DNA of 64,000 nucleotides from assembly GCF_009834765.1 (NCBI RefSeq), contig NZ_WVHP01000022.1, forward strand, positions 62,001 through 126,000, written 5' to 3'. Under the pieces are notes generated by a model. That model worked only from the letters and a program-made list of their open reading frames with translations. It ran no database searches and was not told the origin of the DNA. Source of the DNA: Saccharibacter sp. EH611. Lineage in GTDB: Bacteria; Pseudomonadota; Alphaproteobacteria; Acetobacterales; Acetobacteraceae. Numbering within the stretch: the stretch's first letter is position 1; each line of letters starts with the position of its first letter. Of this stretch, positions 61,111 through 64,000 are shown in pieces. Position numbers and translations under genes: made by a program.

Positions 61111-61959
61111 TTAGAAGCGGTAGCCGATACCAGCTGCAACAACTGTTGGGTTGATGCTGTCATGTGCATGTACGCGACCAACAGCACCAGAGTTGTGATG
61201 GTTGATGTGGATGGGCGTATCAAGCAGGACAATCTGTTTGATATCGAAGTTGAAGAACCAGTTGCCAACCACTTGATAGTCAAACCCAAGGTTGAAGCTT
61301 GGCCCAACGGTTGGGTTAAGCTTCAGCTTGTTAAATGTGTTATTGCCCAAGCCAAGATTGTTGTGGGCAGCACTGGTATTGTGGAAGAAGGCCACCGTGA
61401 TCCCGATACCGGCATAAGGGTTAAAACGTTTATGCGGGCGGAAATGCCAAGCCAATGTTAGGGTTGGTGGAAGCACCCAGAAGCTACCAACATCGACATT
61501 GCCTGCTTTGGTTCCGACAGCCTTGGCTTCATGACGTGTGGAAGCAGCGATGGCGTCAAGGGAGATATGGTCAGTGAAGAAATATTCAAAGGTGAATTCA
61601 GGAGCCGCTTGGTTCGTTGCATTTAAGTGCCCTTGGCGCCCATTGAGGGGGGCTGGGGCATTACGAAGGTTCACAGATGAATGGGTATTGTTGGTAATCA
61701 GACCCATTGCCGAAAGACGAACAATGAAGTCCCCCTTACCGAGGCCAACCTTCGTGCCCGGGCAATTCGCGAAGAGGCAGTTTGCAGGGTAGCGCGTCTT
61801 AGGAGCTTGGACATGAAGGTTCACATCCGGAGCGGCTTGCATAGGGCTGGTTGTGGCAGCTGTGGCACTTGTCGTTTGAGGGGCGTCAGCCAAAGCAAGA
61901 GAGGAAGAGGCAAGCAGTCCGAAAGCGGCGCAAGCCGTTCTAAAAAGTGAGCGTTTCAT
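61111..61959 (-). CDS. OmpW-family outer-membrane protein
   Basis: 282 residues from ATG 61959 (MKRSLFRTACAAFGLLASSSLALADAP, a signal peptide cut after A-L-A-D). An eight-stranded barrel is suggested by PEFTFEYFFTDHISLDAIAASTRHEA, PTLTLAWHFRPHKRFNPYAGIGITVAFFHNTS (the F-x-P-Y-x-G-x-G motif of OmpW), NPTVGPSFNLGFDYQVVGNWFFNFDIKQIVLLDTPI and the C-terminal VAAGIGYRF. Longer than E. coli OmpW (about 212 residues). The extra is an N-terminal region with a Cys pair (ANCLFANCPGTKVG). Divergent from the FNR gene, with an FNR box 91-104 bases upstream of its start. Confidence 0.88.
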   Translation of the reverse strand: MKRSLFRTACAAFGLLASSSLALADAPQTTSATAATTSPMQAAPDVNLHVQAPKTRYPANCLFANCPGTKVGLGKGDFIVRLSAMGLITNNTHSSVNLRNAPAPLNGRQGHLNATNQAAPEFTFEYFFTDHISLDAIAASTRHEAKAVGTKAGNVDVGSFWVLPPTLTLAWHFRPHKRFNPYAGIGITVAFFHNTSAAHNNLGLGNNTFNKLKLNPTVGPSFNLGFDYQVVGNWFFNFDIKQIVLLDTPIHINHHNSGAVGRVHAHDSINPTVVAAGIGYRF

Positions 61960-62049
61960 AGCGCGGTGATGTCCTGACCCTAAGTACGGTAATATCTTGA
62001 TGAAACCAGACGATGTTGATGCAAAGAGCATTAAGCTTTTTTAAGTTCC

Positions 62050-62063
62050 TTGATCTAGATCAA
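62050..62063. promoter_or_regulatory. FNR/Anr-type box in the ompW-fnr intergenic region
   Basis: TTGATCTAGATCAA, a perfect TTGAT-N4-ATCAA anaerobox. It lies about 91 bases upstream of the ompW ATG and 97 upstream of the fnr ATG, so it could serve either. The adjacent gene encodes an FNR-type regulator whose recognition helix should read this site. Confidence 0.85.
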
Positions 62064-62075
62064 AAATTATATAAA

Positions 62076-62096
62076 AACCGATAACTGTTATCGGTT
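62076..62096. promoter_or_regulatory. 21 bp perfect palindrome of unknown regulator between ompW and fnr
   Basis: Arms AACCGATAAC (62076-62085) and GTTATCGGTT (62087-62096) with a single central T. It lies 13 bases after the FNR box. It is not an FNR box and I cannot assign it to a named regulator. It looks like a dimeric repressor site and overlaps the likely promoter region of fnr. Confidence 0.75.
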
Positions 62097-62159
62097 GTGT
62101 TATTTTTGCACCAGCGACTACTCCCGGTAGAAGGGGATAAATGATTATAGGGAACAGGC

Positions 62160-62900
62160 ATGGTGACATCCATTACCAGCGATGCAGTACGTGAGCGATG
62201 CGCCCACTGCCCTGGCCGGTCGCACAGTATTTGTAATGTGATTGACGATGATGATCTACCAATATTGGTAGCGGAGTCTGCGCGGGTACAGGTCGCAAAG
62301 GGACGCGCTTTTATTGAAGAAGGCGCACCAGCACATGAGTTTTATGTTCTCACAGAAGGGCGCGTAAAACTTTTTAATCTCCTTCCTGATGGTCGGCGTC
62401 AAATTGCAGGCTTTGCAGACTGTGGTGACTTTCTAGGGCTTGCAGCGGTAGATCACTACGCTTTTAGTGCTGAAGCGATCTGTGACGTAACACTTTGTCG
62501 TTTTTCGCATTCGGGGATTGAGCGTCTTACGCAGCGTTTTCCCCATTTAGAGCATCGGTTGCGAGATGAAGCGTCGCGTGAATTAACTATTATGCAACGT
62601 CGGTTGGTTTTATTAGGGCGTAAGACAGCACGTGAACGTCTTGCAACTTTCTTGATTGAGCAAAGTCTTCCCCCTTGTTGTACGGCATCTGACTTATTGG
62701 AAAAGGAAGAAAAACCGATTAAAATCAAGTTGTTAATGTCCAGAACAGATATTGCTGATTATCTTGGCATGACGATTGAGACGGTGAGTCGCACCTTGGG
62801 GGTTTTCAAGAAAGAAAAACTGATTACGGTACAGGGGGTAACGGCAGTAACGTTATTAGCGCCGCAGCGTCTTCGTGCTATCGCTGAAGGTAACGGCTAA
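62160..62900 (+). CDS. FNR-family oxygen-responsive transcription regulator
   Basis: 246 residues, Crp/Fnr family. The N-terminal cluster RCAHCPGRSHSICN supplies C14, C17 and C25, and C108 (in SAEAICDVTLCRF) matches the fourth cysteine of FNR, so a [4Fe-4S] oxygen sensor is likely. The cNMP-like barrel has GRAFIEEGAPAHEFYVLTEGRVKLFNLLPDGRRQI and the dimer helix HRLRDEASRELTIMQRRLVLLG. The DNA-binding helix-turn-helix has MSRTDIADYLGMTIETVSRTLGVFKKEKLI. The E-T-V-S-R recognition helix matches TTGAT half sites. Divergent from ompW. Regulates under low oxygen. Confidence 0.92.
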   Translation: MVTSITSDAVRERCAHCPGRSHSICNVIDDDDLPILVAESARVQVAKGRAFIEEGAPAHEFYVLTEGRVKLFNLLPDGRRQIAGFADCGDFLGLAAVDHYAFSAEAICDVTLCRFSHSGIERLTQRFPHLEHRLRDEASRELTIMQRRLVLLGRKTARERLATFLIEQSLPPCCTASDLLEKEEKPIKIKLLMSRTDIADYLGMTIETVSRTLGVFKKEKLITVQGVTAVTLLAPQRLRAIAEGNG

Positions 62901-62950
62901 GCTCTGGTCTCATTGCTGCCGTTTTGTATTTTTTTAACGAGGAGAATGTC

Positions 62951-63454
62951 ATGAACATTCGTGCTCTTTTTTCTGCGTCAATTCTTGCGTCATCTTTGGC
63001 TGTGCTTCCACAGGCCCATGCTGATGATAACGGCATTTTTTCATCAATTGCTTCTGCAAGCAACAAGCTTCAAAATCAGTATAATAATCTGACCAACCTT
63101 GAGCAGAACCATGAAAAGACGTTGGATGCTCTCAAAGCGAAGTATGAAAATGCTTCTGAGAAACAGCGCGCTAAACTCAAAAAGCGTATCAATTCTGTGC
63201 AATCCAAGATTGATGCAGAGAAAGAGAAGCTGAACGCTAAGAAAGAGAAGCTGAACCAGCTGAAGGACAAGATTCAGAACGCACCAGATGATGTGCGCCA
63301 GAAAGCGCAGAGCCAGCTGAACAACTGGAAGTCTCAGGGGAAGAATCAGGTTGATTCTCTGAAGAACCAGGCACAGGGCCAGGTTGACCAAGCCCAGCAG
63401 AAAGCACGCAATGCGGCTACCGGTGCGGTTGGAAAGGCTTTGGGCGGCCTATAA
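62951..63454 (+). CDS. Secreted coiled-coil protein of unknown function
   Basis: 167 residues from ATG 62951 (ACGAGGAGAATGTC upstream). Signal peptide MNIRALFSASILASSLAVLPQAHA-DD. The mature protein is one long amphipathic helix rich in Lys, Gln, Asn and Ala with heptad-like Leu (KLQNQYNNLTNLEQNHEKTL, EKEKLNAKKEKLNQLKDKIQ) and a Gln/Ala/Gly-rich end (QGQVDQAQQKARNAATGAVG). No cysteine. I recognise no family. It is followed by a strong terminator. It begins 51 bases after fnr, so it may share its promoter or have its own. Confidence 0.8.
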   Translation: MNIRALFSASILASSLAVLPQAHADDNGIFSSIASASNKLQNQYNNLTNLEQNHEKTLDALKAKYENASEKQRAKLKKRINSVQSKIDAEKEKLNAKKEKLNQLKDKIQNAPDDVRQKAQSQLNNWKSQGKNQVDSLKNQAQGQVDQAQQKARNAATGAVGKALGGL

Positions 63455-63496
63455 GAAAGCCTCAGAGAGTTTTCTCTCGTTAAAAGTTTTCTCGGA

Positions 63497-63534
63497 CAAG
63501 GGCGTCTTCCAGAGGGAGGCGCCCTTGCTCTTTT
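63497..63534 (+). terminator. Terminator after the coiled-coil gene
   Basis: CAAGGGCGTC (63497-63506) pairs with GGCGCCCTTG (63518-63527, one G-T pair) around an 11-base loop, followed by CTCTTTT. It lies 43 bases after the stop and before the riboswitch. Confidence 0.85.
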
Positions 63535-63573
63535 GGAGGCTTTTAACCATATAGAGGGAAGACGAAACTTAGA

Positions 63574-63722
63574 CGTTCTCGGGGCAGGGTGAAAATCCCT
63601 ACCGGCGGTGAGAGCAGTATATATTGCTTAAGCCCGCGAGCGCTCTTCAGTTTGACTGGAGAGGACAAGCAGATCTGGTGTGATTCCAGAGCCGACGGTG
63701 ATAGTCCGGATGAGAGAGAACG
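63574..63722 (+). ncRNA. FMN riboswitch (RFN element) of ribD
   Basis: Conserved RFN blocks in order: GGGGCAGGGTGAAAATCCCT, ACCGGCGGTGA, AGCCCGCGAGCG, AGATCTGGTGTGATTCCAGA, GCCGACGGTGATAGTCCGGA and TGAGAGAGAAC, with closing stem CGTTCTC/GAGAACG. It binds FMN and is expected to repress ribD when FMN is plentiful. The reading frame across it is a shadow. Between it and ribD is a further 116 bp expression platform (see the hairpin). Confidence 0.97.
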
Positions 63723-63813
63723 CTCTCCGACCTATGAAGGTTGGTCGTGTTGGGGTGTGTCCTCAGCTCGTGCTGACATTTATGGGGGAGGAAGGCGTAC
63801 CGTCGCCGCGGAC

Positions 63814-63831
63814 GTCCCTAAAGGTAGGGAC
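63814..63831 (+). promoter_or_regulatory. Hairpin overlapping the ribD ribosome binding site
   Basis: GTCCCT (63814-63819) can pair with AGGGAC (63826-63831) around AAAGGT. The AGGGA in the second arm is the likely ribosome binding site, 7-8 bases before the ATG, so this looks like the sequestering hairpin of the riboswitch expression platform. No T-tract follows, which favours translational over transcriptional control. Confidence 0.55.
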
Positions 63832-63838
63832 AGAGATC

Positions 63839-64000
63839 ATGACCGTGTCTCAGCAGACACAGTGCCAGGATCAGACTGAAGCCATACGAGCAGGCTTTGA
63901 GTTGGCACTTAAAAAGACGATTCCCACATTAGGTGCGACTGCGCCTAACCCATCTGTTGGCTGTGTGTTGCTTGACCAAGAGGGTCGTGTGCTCAGCGTT
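63839..64000 (+). CDS. ribD: RibD, riboflavin biosynthesis deaminase/reductase, 3'-truncated by window edge
   Basis: The first 54 codons are open to the last base. The start ATG 63839 (MTVSQQTQCQDQTEA) is preceded by AGGTAGGGA. The stretch TAPNPSVGCVLLDQEGRVLSV is the conserved N-terminal RibD cytidine-deaminase-like motif (A-x-P-N-P-x-V-G-C-V). It catalyses the deamination and reduction steps after GTP cyclohydrolase II in riboflavin synthesis. The FMN riboswitch directly upstream confirms the assignment. The zinc motif and reductase domain lie beyond the window. Confidence 0.93.
   Translation, partial: MTVSQQTQCQDQTEAIRAGFELALKKTIPTLGATAPNPSVGCVLLDQEGRVLSV

Noticed and set aside
60997-61461. 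154-codon plus-strand ORF across the ompW 3' end
   Set aside because: Runs through the ompW terminator hairpin and antisense to a convincing barrel protein. No family features.
63589-63879. 96-codon ORF over the FMN riboswitch
   Set aside because: The sequence is explained by the structured RNA, and the ORF overlaps the true ribD start in another frame.

Overview
This 64 kb window is a stretch of bacterial chromosome, almost certainly from an acetic acid bacterium (Acetobacteraceae, Alphaproteobacteria). The reasons are the mnmG-rsmG-parA-parB block, the infA-maf-rng-yacG operon, hemE beside maf and hemJ, and a secreted GH32 sucrose or fructan hydrolase together with several efflux systems. 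A sugar-rich, plant- or insect-associated lifestyle is plausible, but the genus cannot be fixed from sequence alone. There are no rRNA genes, insertion sequences, prophage or CRISPR arrays. Three tRNAs are present: Lys-CTT, Ala-GGC and Phe-GAA.

0-4 kb holds the end of mnmG, then rsmG, parA and parB, with a parS-like palindrome inside the first codons of rsmG. 4.1-11 kb is an unusual locus. A plus-strand protein made of two tandem thymidylate-kinase-like domains converges on a minus-strand operon encoding a 678-residue PLP-fold protein, a histidine phosphatase, a polysaccharide flippase-like membrane protein and a CHAD-like helical protein. 11.2-14.8 kb is the complete dTDP-L-rhamnose pathway (rfbBACD) plus a 48-codon membrane peptide. 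The two together look like a surface-glycan region. 14.8-17.2 kb is a znuABC zinc importer with a palindromic Zur-type operator.

17.4-20.6 kb is maf, a 322 bp intergenic region with DnaA-box matches, then hemE, a HAD phosphatase and hemJ. By analogy with Caulobacter the maf-hemE gap is a candidate replication origin. 20.6-32.3 kb carries DedA, an S9 peptidase, a MATE exporter, a copper resistance cluster (HMA chaperone, Met/His/Cys-rich secreted protein, CopA, CopB), NhaA, an SDR and htpG behind a heat-shock-type promoter. A 530 bp gene-poor gap follows.

32.8-39 kb is an operon of a YhaN/SbcC-like ATPase, a YhaO/SbcD-like nuclease, a ferritin-like helical protein and an SBF-type transporter. 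39-42 kb has the GH32 enzyme and an aldo/keto reductase. 42-45.3 kb has infA-maf-rng-yacG and an AlkA-type glycosylase. 45.3-50 kb has a TonB-like protein, a lipoprotein, prs, a phosphatase and an SDR. 50-61 kb is a 10.7 kb efflux block: a ytcA-mdtNOP-like system directly downstream of a CzcCBA-type heavy-metal RND system. 61-64 kb has an OmpW-like porin divergent from an FNR-family regulator, with an FNR box and a 21 bp perfect palindrome between them, then a secreted coiled-coil protein and an FMN riboswitch leading into ribD, which runs off the end.

The best candidates for something undescribed are the double-kinase/CHAD/flippase/phosphatase/PLP locus, the maf-hemE origin candidate, and the palindrome between ompW and fnr.
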